Origin: JBBREP01 sp036501845
GTDB lineage: Bacteria > Actinomycetota > Acidimicrobiia > IMCC26256 > PALSA-610
Direction of reading: 5' to 3'
NCBI GenBank assembly: GCA_036501845.1
Contig: DASXZO010000036.1
Coordinates: 98,037-162,036, forward strand
DNA length: 64,000 nt
The position numbers were made by a program, and so were the translations under genes. Of the stretch, positions 7,310 to 16,665 are shown in pieces. The notes under the pieces are model-generated. The model was not told where the DNA came from and did no database searches. It worked only from the letters and a program-made list of their open reading frames with translations. How positions within the stretch are numbered: position 1 is the first letter of the stretch; the number at the start of each line of letters is the position of its first letter.

Positions 7310-9952
7310 TCACGCGCTCGCCTCGTGCGGCTCCGGGTGCACGGGCTCGGGCGGCTCGACGGGTTCGGGAACGGTCACCGGCGCGCCGATGGGCACGACC
7401 ACCACCATCGTGGCCCCGCCACCTGGCGTGTCCTCGATACGCAGCTCACCGCCCATCGCCTCGATGAAGCCCTTGGCGACGGCGAGTCCGAGCCCCACGC
7501 CGAGGCCCGATGGCTGATCGCCGAGGCGCTGGAACGGGAGCACCACGCGCTCGCGCTCGCTCACCGGGATGCCGGGGCCACGGTCGACGATCCGCAGATG
7601 CATGCGATCGCTGAGGGCCGCGACCTCGATGCGCACGGGCACACCCGGGGGCGTCCACCGCAGCGCGTTGCCGATCAGATTGGCGAGCACCCGCTCCAAC
7701 AGCGCGGCGTCGATCGTCATCAACGGCAGACCTTCGGCGACGTCGACCGCCACCGCGTCCTGTGCCGGCCGCAGCGACGCCAGCGCCGAGCCCACGATCT
7801 CTTCCACGTCGACGATCTGGGGCCGCGTCGCGACCTCGCCCGAGCGCAGACGGCTCATGTCGAGCAGATTGCCGACGAGATCGTTGAGCCGCGCGGCCTC
7901 GTCGTCGATCGTGCGCAGCAACTCCTCACGCGCGTCCTCGGGCCATTCCACGTCGGTGGCGAGCAGGCTCGTGGCCGCAGCGCGGATCGACGCGAGCGGG
8001 GTGCGCAGGTCGTGGCTCACCGCCGCGAGCAGCGCGTTGCGGAGCTCGTTGGCGCGGGCCTGCGCGATCGCCTGTTCGGCTTCGCGCTGCAACAGCCGGC
8101 GGTGGCGCGCGAGCGCGATCTGCGTGGTGAACGACGCGAGCACCTCGCGTTCCTCAGCCGTGAGGCCGCGGCCCGACCAGGCAAGGCATGCATCGCCCGG
8201 CACGTTGACGGCGAGCTCGGGATCGAACGAGGCGTCATCCAGCGCGTTGCCAGCCCCGTCGGCCGCGTCGCCGGCGATCGTGCTCGGCTCGCCGCCCGGA
8301 GCGCGGGCTTCCACGTGCCACGCGCCGTCGTCGCCGCGAGCGAGCACCCGCACGTTGTCGAACGCGAATGTCGAGCCGATCTGCTCGAGCAGGCGCGGCA
8401 GCGGATCGGGATCGTCCACGGTGATGCCGGCCATCGTCGCCAGCATGCGCGCCTCGGCACGCGCCTGGTAAGCCTCGGCGCGACGCCCGGCCGCAAGGTC
8501 GACGAGCACGCTCACCACGCCACCGATCACCAGGAAGGCAACGAGCGCGAGCACGTCACGACCGTTCGAGATCGTGAACGTGTGGATTGGTGGCGCGAAG
8601 TAGTAGTTGAGCAAGAGGAAGCCGAACACCGACGCAACGAGCGCCGGCAGCACACCGCCGATCGTCGCGATCAATACGACCGCGAGCAGGTAGCACAGGA
8701 TCGCGTTCTGGAAACCGAGCGAGTGCCGCGCCGGGATGAGGCAGAGCGTGAGGAGGGGCAGGCCGACGACCGCCAGCACGAACCCGGCGATGCGCCGTTT
8801 CCGGCCCACCGACACGAAGCGAGGCAGGCGGGTGAACGTGCGCACCTGCGCACCACCTTCGTCGGCGAGACTCGGGCTCGAGATCACGTGCACGTCGAGC
8901 CGCCCCCGCGCGTTACGGAGCAGCTTGCGCACCACCGAGCCGCGCCACATTTCAGTGACACGCGATTCGCGGCTCGCACCGAGCACCACCTGCGTGGCGT
9001 TCTCCGCAGTGGCGACATGCAGCAATGCATCGGCCACGTCGGTGCCCGTCACCTCCACGTAGCGGCCGCCCACCTCTTCGAGCAACGACACCCGCTGCGC
9101 GATTGTTTCCGCGTCACCGGCGTGGCCGGCCCGAAGGCCGTCGCTGCGCACCACGTGCACGCCGATGAGCTCGCCGTGGGCGCGGCGCGCCATGCGCGCA
9201 GCCCGGCGGATCAGGTCGTCGCCGCCCGGCGCGCCCGTAAGCGCAACCACCACGCGCTCCTTCGTCTCCCACGCGGTGTCGATGTCGTGGCGCTCGCGGT
9301 AGTCGAGCAACGACGCGTCGACCTTGTCGGCGAGCCACAGGAGCGCGAGCTCGCGCAACGCGGTGAGGTTGCCGACGCGGAAGTAGTTGCCGAGCGCGGC
9401 GTCCACCTTGTCGGAGGCGTAGATGTTGCCGTGTGCCATGCGCCGACGCAGCGCCTCCGGCGTCTGGTCGATGAGCTCCACCTGGTCGGCGCTCCGCACC
9501 ACGCCGTCAGGCACCGTCTCCTGCTGATCGATGCCAGTGATCTGCTCGACCACGTCGTGGAGCGACTCGAGATGCTGGATGTTCACGGTGGAGATCACGT
9601 CGATGCCCGCGTCGAGCACCTCCACCACATCCTGCCAACGCTTCTCGTTGCGCGAGCCGGGCACGTTGGTGTGGGCGAGCTCGTCGATGAGCGCCACTGC
9701 GGGCTTGCGGGCGATCAGCGCGTCGACGTCCATCTCGTCGAACGACGTGCCGCGATACTCGAACCGTCGCCGCGGGACCACGTCGAGCTCGCCGACCTGC
9801 GCGGCGGTGTTCGGCCGCGCGTGCGTCTCGACGTAGCCGACGACCACGTCGGTGCCGCGCGCGGCGCGCCGGCGACCTTCGTTGAGCATCGCGAACGTCT
9901 TGCCGACGCCGGGCGAGGCACCGAGATAGACGCGCAAGTGCCCTCGGGCCAC
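7310..9952 (-). CDS. kdpD: KdpD osmosensitive potassium-channel sensor histidine kinase
   Basis: An 880-residue membrane kinase with full KdpD architecture. The N-terminal KdpD domain has Walker A GASPGVGKT (about residues 11-19) and LIDELAHTNVPGSR. A universal-stress-like domain (about 235-360) follows, then the four-helix DUF4118 membrane region (about 385-480) and a GAF-like domain. The HisKA box AVSHDLRTPLASI has its His near residue 646, and the HATPase domain has GLGVGLGLAVAKG. It senses low potassium or osmotic stress and phosphorylates KdpE. It starts 4 bases after kdpC. The very long open frame on the opposite strand is its shadow. Confidence 0.96.
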   Translation of the reverse strand: MARGHLRVYLGASPGVGKTFAMLNEGRRRAARGTDVVVGYVETHARPNTAAQVGELDVVPRRRFEYRGTSFDEMDVDALIARKPAVALIDELAHTNVPGSRNEKRWQDVVEVLDAGIDVISTVNIQHLESLHDVVEQITGIDQQETVPDGVVRSADQVELIDQTPEALRRRMAHGNIYASDKVDAALGNYFRVGNLTALRELALLWLADKVDASLLDYRERHDIDTAWETKERVVVALTGAPGGDDLIRRAARMARRAHGELIGVHVVRSDGLRAGHAGDAETIAQRVSLLEEVGGRYVEVTGTDVADALLHVATAENATQVVLGASRESRVTEMWRGSVVRKLLRNARGRLDVHVISSPSLADEGGAQVRTFTRLPRFVSVGRKRRIAGFVLAVVGLPLLTLCLIPARHSLGFQNAILCYLLAVVLIATIGGVLPALVASVFGFLLLNYYFAPPIHTFTISNGRDVLALVAFLVIGGVVSVLVDLAAGRRAEAYQARAEARMLATMAGITVDDPDPLPRLLEQIGSTFAFDNVRVLARGDDGAWHVEARAPGGEPSTIAGDAADGAGNALDDASFDPELAVNVPGDACLAWSGRGLTAEEREVLASFTTQIALARHRRLLQREAEQAIAQARANELRNALLAAVSHDLRTPLASIRAAATSLLATDVEWPEDAREELLRTIDDEAARLNDLVGNLLDMSRLRSGEVATRPQIVDVEEIVGSALASLRPAQDAVAVDVAEGLPLMTIDAALLERVLANLIGNALRWTPPGVPVRIEVAALSDRMHLRIVDRGPGIPVSERERVVLPFQRLGDQPSGLGVGLGLAVAKGFIEAMGGELRIEDTPGGGATMVVVVPIGAPVTVPEPVEPPEPVHPEPHEASA

Positions 9953-9956
9953 GCTG

Positions 9957-10553
9957 CTATCCGAGCTTGTCGAGCGCGAGGTTCACATCGAGCACGTTGA
10001 CAACCGGTTCGCCGATGAACCCGAGCGCACGATCAGACGTGTGCTGGTGGACGATTCCCATCACCTGCGCAAGCGTAAGGCCACGCGCCTTGGCCACCCG
10101 CGCTGCTTGGAGCCGGGCGTTTGCGGGCGAGATGTCGGGGTCGAGACCCGAGCCCGACGAGGTCACGGCGTCGACCGGCACGGCGTAGTTCGCCGGCAGT
10201 CCGTTGAAGGCGCGGTACGCCTTGGCGTCGGCCTCCACCGCGGCCAGGAGCTTGGGGTTCGACGGCCCGAGGTTCGACGCGGCACTGCCGTTGGCGTTGT
10301 ACGGCGAATCGAGCGAGTCGGATGGGCGCGGCTGGAAGTAGCGGGGTTCGGGGTTGCCCTTGGCGTCGACGAACTGCTGGCCGATGAGCGACGAGCCAAC
10401 GACCGTGCCCGCCTTGTCCTTCACGAGCGAGCCGTTCGCCTCGTGGTTGAACAGCAGTTCGGACGCGCCCGTGACTGCGAGCGGATAGACGAGACCGAGC
10501 AAGACCGTGAGCGCGATCGTCATCAGCAGCCCGGTGACGAGCTGGCGTTGCAT
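9957..10553 (-). CDS. kdpC: Potassium-transporting ATPase subunit KdpC
   Basis: A 198-residue KdpC with one N-terminal membrane helix (about residues 8-30, MTIALTVLLGLVYPLAVTG). Conserved motifs are GSSLIGQ, YFQPRPS, DAVTSSGSGLDPDISPANA and the C-terminal NVLDVNLAL. KdpC stabilises the complex and raises ATP affinity of KdpB. It directly abuts kdpB, with no base between the kdpB stop and its own ATG. Confidence 0.96.
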   Translation of the reverse strand: MQRQLVTGLLMTIALTVLLGLVYPLAVTGASELLFNHEANGSLVKDKAGTVVGSSLIGQQFVDAKGNPEPRYFQPRPSDSLDSPYNANGSAASNLGPSNPKLLAAVEADAKAYRAFNGLPANYAVPVDAVTSSGSGLDPDISPANARLQAARVAKARGLTLAQVMGIVHQHTSDRALGFIGEPVVNVLDVNLALDKLG

Positions 10554-12674
10554 CTACTTCACCCCCATCGCGCTGATGATGAGGTCGATCAGCTTGATGC
10601 CGACGAACGGGGCGACGATCCCGCCGGCGCCGTAGATCAGCAGGTTGCGCCGCAGGATCGCGGCCGCGCCCATCGCTCGGTACTTCACGCCACGGAGCGC
10701 GAGTGGGATCAGCATCACGATGATCAGCGCGTTGAAGATGACCGCCGACAGGATCGCCGAGTGCGGGTTGTTGAGCCGCATGATGTTGAGCGTCTTCAAC
10801 TGCGGAAACACGCCCTGGAACATCGCCGGGATGATGGCGAAGTACTTGGCGATGTCGTTCGAGATCGAGAACGTGGTGAGCGACCCCCGTGTGATCAGCA
10901 ACTGCTTGCCGATTTCGACGATCTCGATGAGTTTCGTGGGATTCGAGTCGAGGTCGACCATGTTGCCGGCCTCTTTGGCGGCCTGCGTGCCGGTGTTCAT
11001 GGCCACGCCCACATCGGCTTGCGCGAGCGCGGGCGCGTCGTTCGTGCCGTCGCCGGTCATGGCCACGAGGAAGCCGCCCTGTTGCTCCTTCTTGATCAGG
11101 GCCATCTTGTCTTCGGGGGTGGCCTCCGCAAGGAAGTCGTCGACGCCGGCCTCGTCGGCGATTGCGCGCGCGGTGAGCGGGTTGTCGCCGGTGATCATGA
11201 TCGTGCGGATGCCCATGCGGCGCATCTCGTCGAAGCGCTCGCGCATGCCCTGCTTCACCGTGTCCTTGAGGTGAATCACACCGAGCACACGCGTACTGCC
11301 GTCGCGACCCTCGGCAACCGTCAGCGGCGTGCCGCCGTTCGTGGCAATGCCCTCCACGATCGGCGCGAGGTCGGGCGGCACGTGGCCGCTCTGCTCCTCC
11401 ACCCAGCGCTGTACTGAATCGGCCGCCCCCTTGCGAATCTCGCGATGTCCCACACCTGGGTCGTCGAAGTCGATGCCCGACATCCGGGTCTGCGCGGTGA
11501 ACGCCACGAGCTCGGCGCCTTCGATCTCCTGGGACTGCAGGCCGTAACGCTCCTCGGCGAGCGTCACGATCGAACGGCCCTCGGGGGTTTCGTCGGCGAG
11601 GCTCGACAGCAACACGGTCTCGGCGAGCTCCTGCTCGCTCACGCCACCCACGGGGATGAACTCCGCAGCCATGCGGTTGCCGTAGGTGATCGTGCCGGTC
11701 TTGTCGAGCAGCAGCGTGCTGCAGTCGCCTGCAGCCTCGACCGCGCGACCGCTCATGGCGAGCACGTTGCGCTGCACGAGCCGGTCCATTCCGGCAATGC
11801 CGATCGCCGACAGGAGCGCACCGATCGTGGTGGGGATCAGGCACACGAGCAACGCGACCAGCACCGTGATCGATTGCTGCGCGTGCGAATAGATCGCGAA
11901 GGGCTGCAGCGTCACCACCGCGAGCAGGAAGATGATCGTGAGCCCCGCGAGCAAGATGTTGAGCGCGATCTCGTTCGGTGTCTTCTGCCGGCTCGCGCCC
12001 TCGACCAACGCGATCATGCGATCGAGGAAGGTCTCGCCCGGCTTCGAGCTCACCTGCACCACGATCTGGTCCGACAGCACCCGCGTGCCACCGGTGACCG
12101 AGCAGCGGTCACCGCCCGACTCGCGAATCACCGGCGCCGATTCACCGGTGATGGCCGACTCGTCGACCGACGCGATCCCTTCCACGATGTCGCCGTCGCC
12201 CGGGATGAGCTGGCCCGCGTCGACCACGCAGAGATCGCCCACCTGGAGCTGGGTCGACGGCGTCGCCTTCACCGACCCGTCGCTCTGACGTACGTAGGCA
12301 ACGGTCTCCGAACGCGTCTTGCGCAGCGTGTCGGCCTGGGCCTTGCCGCGACCTTCGGCGACCGCCTCGGCAAAGTTGGCGAACAGCACGGTGAACCACA
12401 GCCATACCGCGACGAGTGCGGCAAAGCCGTCGGTGTCGCGAATCGCGAGAAACGTGGTGAGCACACTGCCGATCTCGACGACGAACATCACCGGATTGCG
12501 CGCCATCTGACGCGGATCGAGCTTGATCAACGCGTCGATCACGGCGCGCCGCACGATCTTCGGCTCGAACATCGACGCCGACTTGCGCTTCGAATGCGAG
12601 CCGATTGCCGCCTGGTCGGCAGCCGGCGCTTCGGGGACCTCTTCGAGTGTGGTCTCGGTTGCCATCTCGCTCAC
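10554..12674 (-). CDS. kdpB: Potassium-transporting P-type ATPase subunit KdpB
   Basis: A 706-residue P-type ATPase, the energising subunit of the high-affinity Kdp potassium pump. Visible motifs are the actuator SAITGESAPV, the phosphorylation site DKTGTITYGNR (Asp near residue 325), the nucleotide-binding region and hinge MTGDGTNDAPALAQADVG, plus clustered membrane helices. The N-terminal FEPKIVRRAVIDALIKLDPRQMARNPVMF is typical of KdpB. It starts 6 bases after kdpA. Confidence 0.97.
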   Translation of the reverse strand: MSEMATETTLEEVPEAPAADQAAIGSHSKRKSASMFEPKIVRRAVIDALIKLDPRQMARNPVMFVVEIGSVLTTFLAIRDTDGFAALVAVWLWFTVLFANFAEAVAEGRGKAQADTLRKTRSETVAYVRQSDGSVKATPSTQLQVGDLCVVDAGQLIPGDGDIVEGIASVDESAITGESAPVIRESGGDRCSVTGGTRVLSDQIVVQVSSKPGETFLDRMIALVEGASRQKTPNEIALNILLAGLTIIFLLAVVTLQPFAIYSHAQQSITVLVALLVCLIPTTIGALLSAIGIAGMDRLVQRNVLAMSGRAVEAAGDCSTLLLDKTGTITYGNRMAAEFIPVGGVSEQELAETVLLSSLADETPEGRSIVTLAEERYGLQSQEIEGAELVAFTAQTRMSGIDFDDPGVGHREIRKGAADSVQRWVEEQSGHVPPDLAPIVEGIATNGGTPLTVAEGRDGSTRVLGVIHLKDTVKQGMRERFDEMRRMGIRTIMITGDNPLTARAIADEAGVDDFLAEATPEDKMALIKKEQQGGFLVAMTGDGTNDAPALAQADVGVAMNTGTQAAKEAGNMVDLDSNPTKLIEIVEIGKQLLITRGSLTTFSISNDIAKYFAIIPAMFQGVFPQLKTLNIMRLNNPHSAILSAVIFNALIIVMLIPLALRGVKYRAMGAAAILRRNLLIYGAGGIVAPFVGIKLIDLIISAMGVK

Positions 12675-12680
12675 CGACTC

Positions 12681-14393
12681 CTAGAACTTTCCGACGAGGT
12701 GCTCGACGATCGGCCCCAGCGCGACCACCGGGAAGAACGTGAGCCCCACCACAACGATCACCACGCCCACGAGGAGGGCGCTGAACAGGGCGGTGCCAGT
12801 GGGGAACGTGCCCGCCGAAGCCGGCACCGGTTGCTTGCGGCCCAGTGAGCCGGCGATCGCGAGCACGGGGATCATCAACAGGTAGCGACCCACGAGCATG
12901 CAGATGCCGAGCGTGGTGTTGAACCATTGCGTGTTGCCGTTGAGGCCACCGAACGCGGACCCGTTGTTGTTCGACGCGCTCGTGAACGCGTACGTCATCT
13001 CGGTGAGGCCGTGCGGTCCGGTATTGCCGAGTGACGACGTGGCGGTTTTGAGCACGATCGAGATGCCGGCGAACACGAGGATCGCGAGCGGCACCACGAG
13101 GATGTAGAGCACGACAAGCTTCATCTCGGCGGCTTGGATCTTCTTGCCGAGATACTCCGGTGTGCGGCCGACCATCAGGCCCGCGATGAACACGCTCAGC
13201 AGCGCGAAGATCAGCATGCCGTAGAGCCCCGACCCGGTGCCGCCGGGGTCGACCTCGCCGAACATCATGTTCACGAGCGCGGTACCGCCGCCGAGTGGGG
13301 TGAGGCTGTCGTGCGCGCAGTTGACCGCGCCGGTCGAAGTGCCTGTCGTGCTGGCGACGAACACACCGCAGCCCTGCGAACCGAGCCGGGTCTCCTTGCC
13401 CTCCATGTTGCCGCCGCCCGAGTTCGCGCTCGTGGTCGACTGGGTGACCTGCGCGCTCGCGATCTTCGGGCTGCCGCGGCTCTCGAACGTCATCACCAGC
13501 GCCGCCGACGCGATCCAGAGCAGGAACATCGCTGCCAGCACCACCCAGCCCTGGCGCATGTCGCCCACGAGCTTGCCGAACATGAACGGGAACGAGAACG
13601 GGATGGCGAGCAGCAGCCAGATCTCGAGCACGTTGGTGAGGCCGTTCGGGTTCTCGTAGGGATGTGCCGAGTTGGCGTTGAGCGGGCCGCCGCCGTTCTC
13701 GCCGATCTCCTTGATGGCTTCCTGACTCGCGATCGGTCCCTGGGTGATTGTTTGGGTCTGGCCCGTGACCGTGTTGACCTTCTGCGGCGAGTGGAAGTTC
13801 TGGATCGCGCCCTGGCTGACGAGCACCAGCGCGAACACGAATGCCAGCGGCAGCAGCACTCGCGTGCACGTGCACACCAAGTCGACCCAGAAGTTGCCGA
13901 TCGTGTTCGAACGCGTGCGGACGAGTCCGCGAATGAGCGCCACCGCGACCGCGGCGCCGGCCGCCGCCGACACGAAGTTGTGGAACGCGAGCCCGGCCAT
14001 TTGCGTGAGATGGCTCACCGTGAGCTCGGGCACGTAGTTCTGCCAGTTCGTGTTCGTGAGGAAGCTCACCGCGGTGTTGAACGACAGTCCGGCGGGCACC
14101 GCGCTCTGGTTCGCCGGGTTCAACGGCAGAAGGTTCTGCACACGCAACTGCGCGTAGAGGATCAGCACCGACACCGCGCTGAACGCAAGCAGCGAGAGCG
14201 CGTACACGTTCCAGCGCTGCTCCCGCTCCGCATCGACACCAGTGACGCGATAGATCGCGCGGTCGATGGGGCCGAACACCCGGTCGCCGGGCGCAGGACC
14301 GTTGGCGTACACCTTGGCGAGATACGTGCCGAGCAGCGGCGTCGACACTGCAAGCAGCGCGACGATCAGCAGCAGCTGGAGCCAACCACTCAT
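12681..14393 (-). CDS. kdpA: Potassium-transporting ATPase subunit KdpA
   Basis: A 570-residue polytopic membrane protein forming the potassium channel and selectivity filter of the Kdp complex. It starts MSGWLQLLLIVALLAVSTPLLGTYLAKV and carries filter-like loops such as TNTNWQ and TEMTYAFTSASNNNGSAF. The ATG at 14393 shares the sequence TGATG with the kdpF stop, so translation is coupled. The open frame upstream of this ATG overlaps kdpF and the small gene before it and was rejected. Confidence 0.96.
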   Translation of the reverse strand: MSGWLQLLLIVALLAVSTPLLGTYLAKVYANGPAPGDRVFGPIDRAIYRVTGVDAEREQRWNVYALSLLAFSAVSVLILYAQLRVQNLLPLNPANQSAVPAGLSFNTAVSFLTNTNWQNYVPELTVSHLTQMAGLAFHNFVSAAAGAAVAVALIRGLVRTRSNTIGNFWVDLVCTCTRVLLPLAFVFALVLVSQGAIQNFHSPQKVNTVTGQTQTITQGPIASQEAIKEIGENGGGPLNANSAHPYENPNGLTNVLEIWLLLAIPFSFPFMFGKLVGDMRQGWVVLAAMFLLWIASAALVMTFESRGSPKIASAQVTQSTTSANSGGGNMEGKETRLGSQGCGVFVASTTGTSTGAVNCAHDSLTPLGGGTALVNMMFGEVDPGGTGSGLYGMLIFALLSVFIAGLMVGRTPEYLGKKIQAAEMKLVVLYILVVPLAILVFAGISIVLKTATSSLGNTGPHGLTEMTYAFTSASNNNGSAFGGLNGNTQWFNTTLGICMLVGRYLLMIPVLAIAGSLGRKQPVPASAGTFPTGTALFSALLVGVVIVVVGLTFFPVVALGPIVEHLVGKF

Positions 14394-14482
14394 CAGAGCT
14401 TCTCTGGCGCGATCAGCGCGAACACGAGGTACGCGGCCACGAGGATCGACAGGATCAGTCCGAGCGCGTTGTCGTAACTCAT
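14393..14482 (-). CDS. kdpF: Small Kdp subunit KdpF
   Basis: A 29-residue single-helix peptide, MSYDNALGLILSILVAAYLV then FALIAPEKL. The ending APEKL is characteristic of KdpF, which stabilises the Kdp complex in the membrane. It overlaps the stop of the small upstream gene (ATGA) and the start of kdpA (TGATG). Confidence 0.93.
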   Translation of the reverse strand: MSYDNALGLILSILVAAYLVFALIAPEKL

Positions 14483-14676
14483 GACCCCGCCCCGACCACG
14501 ACGGGGTCGCTGCCGTTGCCGTGGCCATCCGACTCCGCGGGCACCGCGTCGGGCTCGCGCCCGCTCACCACCGTGGCGGTTTCGTCGGGTCCGATGATCT
14601 TGTCGCACGCATGCACAAACAAGGTGGCGAGCGCGAAGAACGCCACGATGATCGCTACGTACACGATGTCGGCCAC
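14479..14676 (-). CDS. Small membrane protein of the kdp operon
   Basis: A 65-residue protein with one N-terminal membrane helix (MADIVYVAIIVAFFALATLF), then VHACDKIIGPDE and a polar tail. Similar short proteins with a CD-IIGPDE segment are, from memory, often found immediately before kdpF in actinobacteria. Its function is unknown; the position suggests an accessory or assembly role in the Kdp pump. Its stop overlaps the kdpF start by 4 bases and it lies 12 bases after the DUF4118-GAF gene. Confidence 0.8.
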   Translation of the reverse strand: MADIVYVAIIVAFFALATLFVHACDKIIGPDETATVVSGREPDAVPAESDGHGNGSDPVVVGAGS

Positions 14677-14688
14677 AAGAGGCCCCTT

Positions 14689-15477
14689 TCACCTGTCGTT
14701 CGATTGGCCCGCGAGCACGATTCCGAGCTCGTCGGCAAGCGTCACTGCCACGCGGCGCTGCTCCGCGGACGCGTGCGACTCGTCGCCGGGCTGCAACAGG
14801 AGCCGGCCGAGCTCGCGGCCACCTCCGAACACCGGGAGGGCCAGGCCGTTGCGGGGCAGCGCGAAGCCGTCGCCGTCGAAGCGCAGCACTGTTCCGGTGA
14901 GCGCGCCGCGCCGGCCGAGCTGGGCCGTCGTGAGTTCAGACGACCACGACGTTCGGTCGTCGCCGTCGTTGGGCGCGGCCACGAACACGCAATCGTCGAG
15001 TGCGAGCATGCCGATGAGCTCGGCGCGCACCGCCGACACGATGTCTTCGCGCTCGGCACCTTGCGCGGCCAGCTCGGCCACGCGGAAGAGCCGCTGCAGC
15101 TCGTTGCGCGCCGCTCGCGCGTTCCGTTCGACGCGGCGCGATCTGAGCCCGACCTCGGCGGTGATCAACGCGACCACCACGAAGAGCACGAGCGTGACCA
15201 CGTCGGAGCCACTGTTGATCTTCAGCGACTGGTACGGGATGGTGAAGAAGAAGTCGAACACCATCGCCGCGATCACTGCGCCCGCCGCTCCGGCCCACCT
15301 TCCGCCGATCACGGCGGCTGCGAGCACGGGCAGCACCAACACGAGCGCCACGTTGGCGTTGTGGATGTGATCGCGGAACGGCACGAGGGCGACCGCCACC
15401 AAGAAGGCACCCGCGGCGCCGGCGGTCACACCGGCTACCTCACGACCGACGCTCTCCGCACGTCGCCACGTAGTCAC
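14689..15477 (-). CDS. DUF4118 plus GAF-like membrane sensor without kinase domain
   Basis: About 262 residues from a GTG at 15477. The N-terminal half is a KdpD-like DUF4118 region with four helices and the FDFFFTIPYQSLKI loop. A coiled linker (VERNARAARNELQRLFRVAELAAQG) leads to a GAF-like domain ending at ADELGIVL. No HisKA or HATPase domain follows, so it is not a kinase by itself. It is the first gene of the kdp operon, which suggests it modulates KdpD or senses the same signal. The start is uncertain because the frame remains open to 15690. Confidence 0.78.
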   Translation of the reverse strand: MTTWRRAESVGREVAGVTAGAAGAFLVAVALVPFRDHIHNANVALVLVLPVLAAAVIGGRWAGAAGAVIAAMVFDFFFTIPYQSLKINSGSDVVTLVLFVVVALITAEVGLRSRRVERNARAARNELQRLFRVAELAAQGAEREDIVSAVRAELIGMLALDDCVFVAAPNDGDDRTSWSSELTTAQLGRRGALTGTVLRFDGDGFALPRNGLALPVFGGGRELGRLLLQPGDESHASAEQRRVAVTLADELGIVLAGQSNDR

Positions 15478-15593
15478 GATTCGGTTGTACGACGCGCTCA
15501 GCCGTTTTCCATCCGGCTTTACGGCGAATTGACGGCGCCGAACGGCGTTTTTGCGCGACCTACACGCGCGTCGCGCCGCGACAGGCCGTGGGG

Positions 15594-16628
15594 CTACACG
15601 TTGAAGCGGATCTCGAGCGTGTCGCCGTCGAGCACTTCGTATTCCTTGCCCTCGAGGCGGATCTTGCCCTGTTCCTTGGCCTTGGCCCACGAGCCGATCG
15701 TGAGCAGCTCGTCCCAGCGGATCACTTCGGCGCGGATGAATCCGCGCTGCAGGTCGCTATGGATCACGCCGGCGCATTCGGGCGCCTTGGCGCCGGCGCG
15801 GAAGGTCCACGCGCGCGATTCCTTGTCGCCGGTGGTGAGGAACGTGCGCCGTCCGAGCGCGTGGTAGGCCGCGCGAGCCAGGCGCGGGAGCACGCTCTCA
15901 CCGATGCCGAATGTCTCGAGCATCTCGGGTCGGTCTTCGGGCGCGCACGACGCGATCTCGGCTTCGATCTCGATCGCCACCGCCAGCGCGTCGGCGCCGA
16001 ACGGCGCCGCGATCGCGTCGGCGTCGCCGAGCTGCGACTCGTCGATTCCGAGCACCAGGAGCATCGACTTGTTCGTGAGCAGGAAGCACGGCACGAGCTG
16101 CGCGCGCACGTCGGCATCGAGGTCGCTCCGGAAGATCGGCACGCCGTCGCCAAGCGCGGCGTGGGCGCGCTCGAGCGCCGCCACTTCGGCCACGATCGCC
16201 TTGTCGCCGCTCTTGGCGGCGCGCCGCTGCTTGTCGAGCCGCTGTTCGACGGTCGCGAGGTCGGCCACCACCAGCTCGAGCTCGAGGCCTTCGAGATCGC
16301 CGCGCGGGTCGGCCGGACCGATCGCGCCGTCGTGGGCCCGCACCACGAAGCAGATCGCGTCGCAGTTCCGCAGTTCGCCGAGGAACTTCGCACCGAGGCC
16401 CTCCCCCGGCTTCGAACCCGGCGGGAGCGCGATATGGGCAAGCTGGAACCCGGTCGGCACCACTTTCTTCGATGCCGACATCACCGCGAGCTGCGCGAGC
16501 CGCTCGTCGGCCACGTGCGCGATGCCCAGCGCCTTTTCGAACACGCCCGGGTCGGGCAGCCCGGTGAGCGCGCTGAACAACAGGTTCGATCCCGCGTCCG
16601 ACCAGCCGACGAGTCCGACGTTCTCCAT
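15594..16628 (-). CDS. YchF/Ola1-family protein with degenerate P-loop
   Basis: A 344-residue member of the YchF/Ola1 group by overall layout. It has an N-terminal G domain, KPGEGLGAKFLGELRNCDAICFVVRAHD, a coiled insertion, LLTNKSMLLVLGIDE in place of the nucleotide-specificity region, and a C-terminal TGS-like DUF933 domain (ESRAWTFRAGAKAPECAGVIHSDLQRGFIRAEVI). The P-loop reads GWSDAGSNLL where the family has GLPNVGKSTLF, so the Lys and Ser/Thr that bind phosphates are absent. It may have lost nucleotide binding. It is transcribed toward the kdp operon. Confidence 0.85.
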   Translation of the reverse strand: MENVGLVGWSDAGSNLLFSALTGLPDPGVFEKALGIAHVADERLAQLAVMSASKKVVPTGFQLAHIALPPGSKPGEGLGAKFLGELRNCDAICFVVRAHDGAIGPADPRGDLEGLELELVVADLATVEQRLDKQRRAAKSGDKAIVAEVAALERAHAALGDGVPIFRSDLDADVRAQLVPCFLLTNKSMLLVLGIDESQLGDADAIAAPFGADALAVAIEIEAEIASCAPEDRPEMLETFGIGESVLPRLARAAYHALGRRTFLTTGDKESRAWTFRAGAKAPECAGVIHSDLQRGFIRAEVIRWDELLTIGSWAKAKEQGKIRLEGKEYEVLDGDTLEIRFNV

Positions 16629-16665
16629 CGCCTTCTACCGTAGGGCGGTTCTACGGTCGCGTCCG

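Noticed and set aside
7229..10000. A 923-codon open frame on the plus strand
   Set aside because: It is the antisense shadow of kdpD, with His/Arg-rich low-complexity translation and no recognisable domain.
15478..15593. Intrinsic terminator CGCCG/CGGCG-TTTTT between ychF and the DUF4118 gene
   Set aside because: The T-tract is on the plus strand while both neighbours are on the minus strand, and the stem is only five base pairs with almost no loop.
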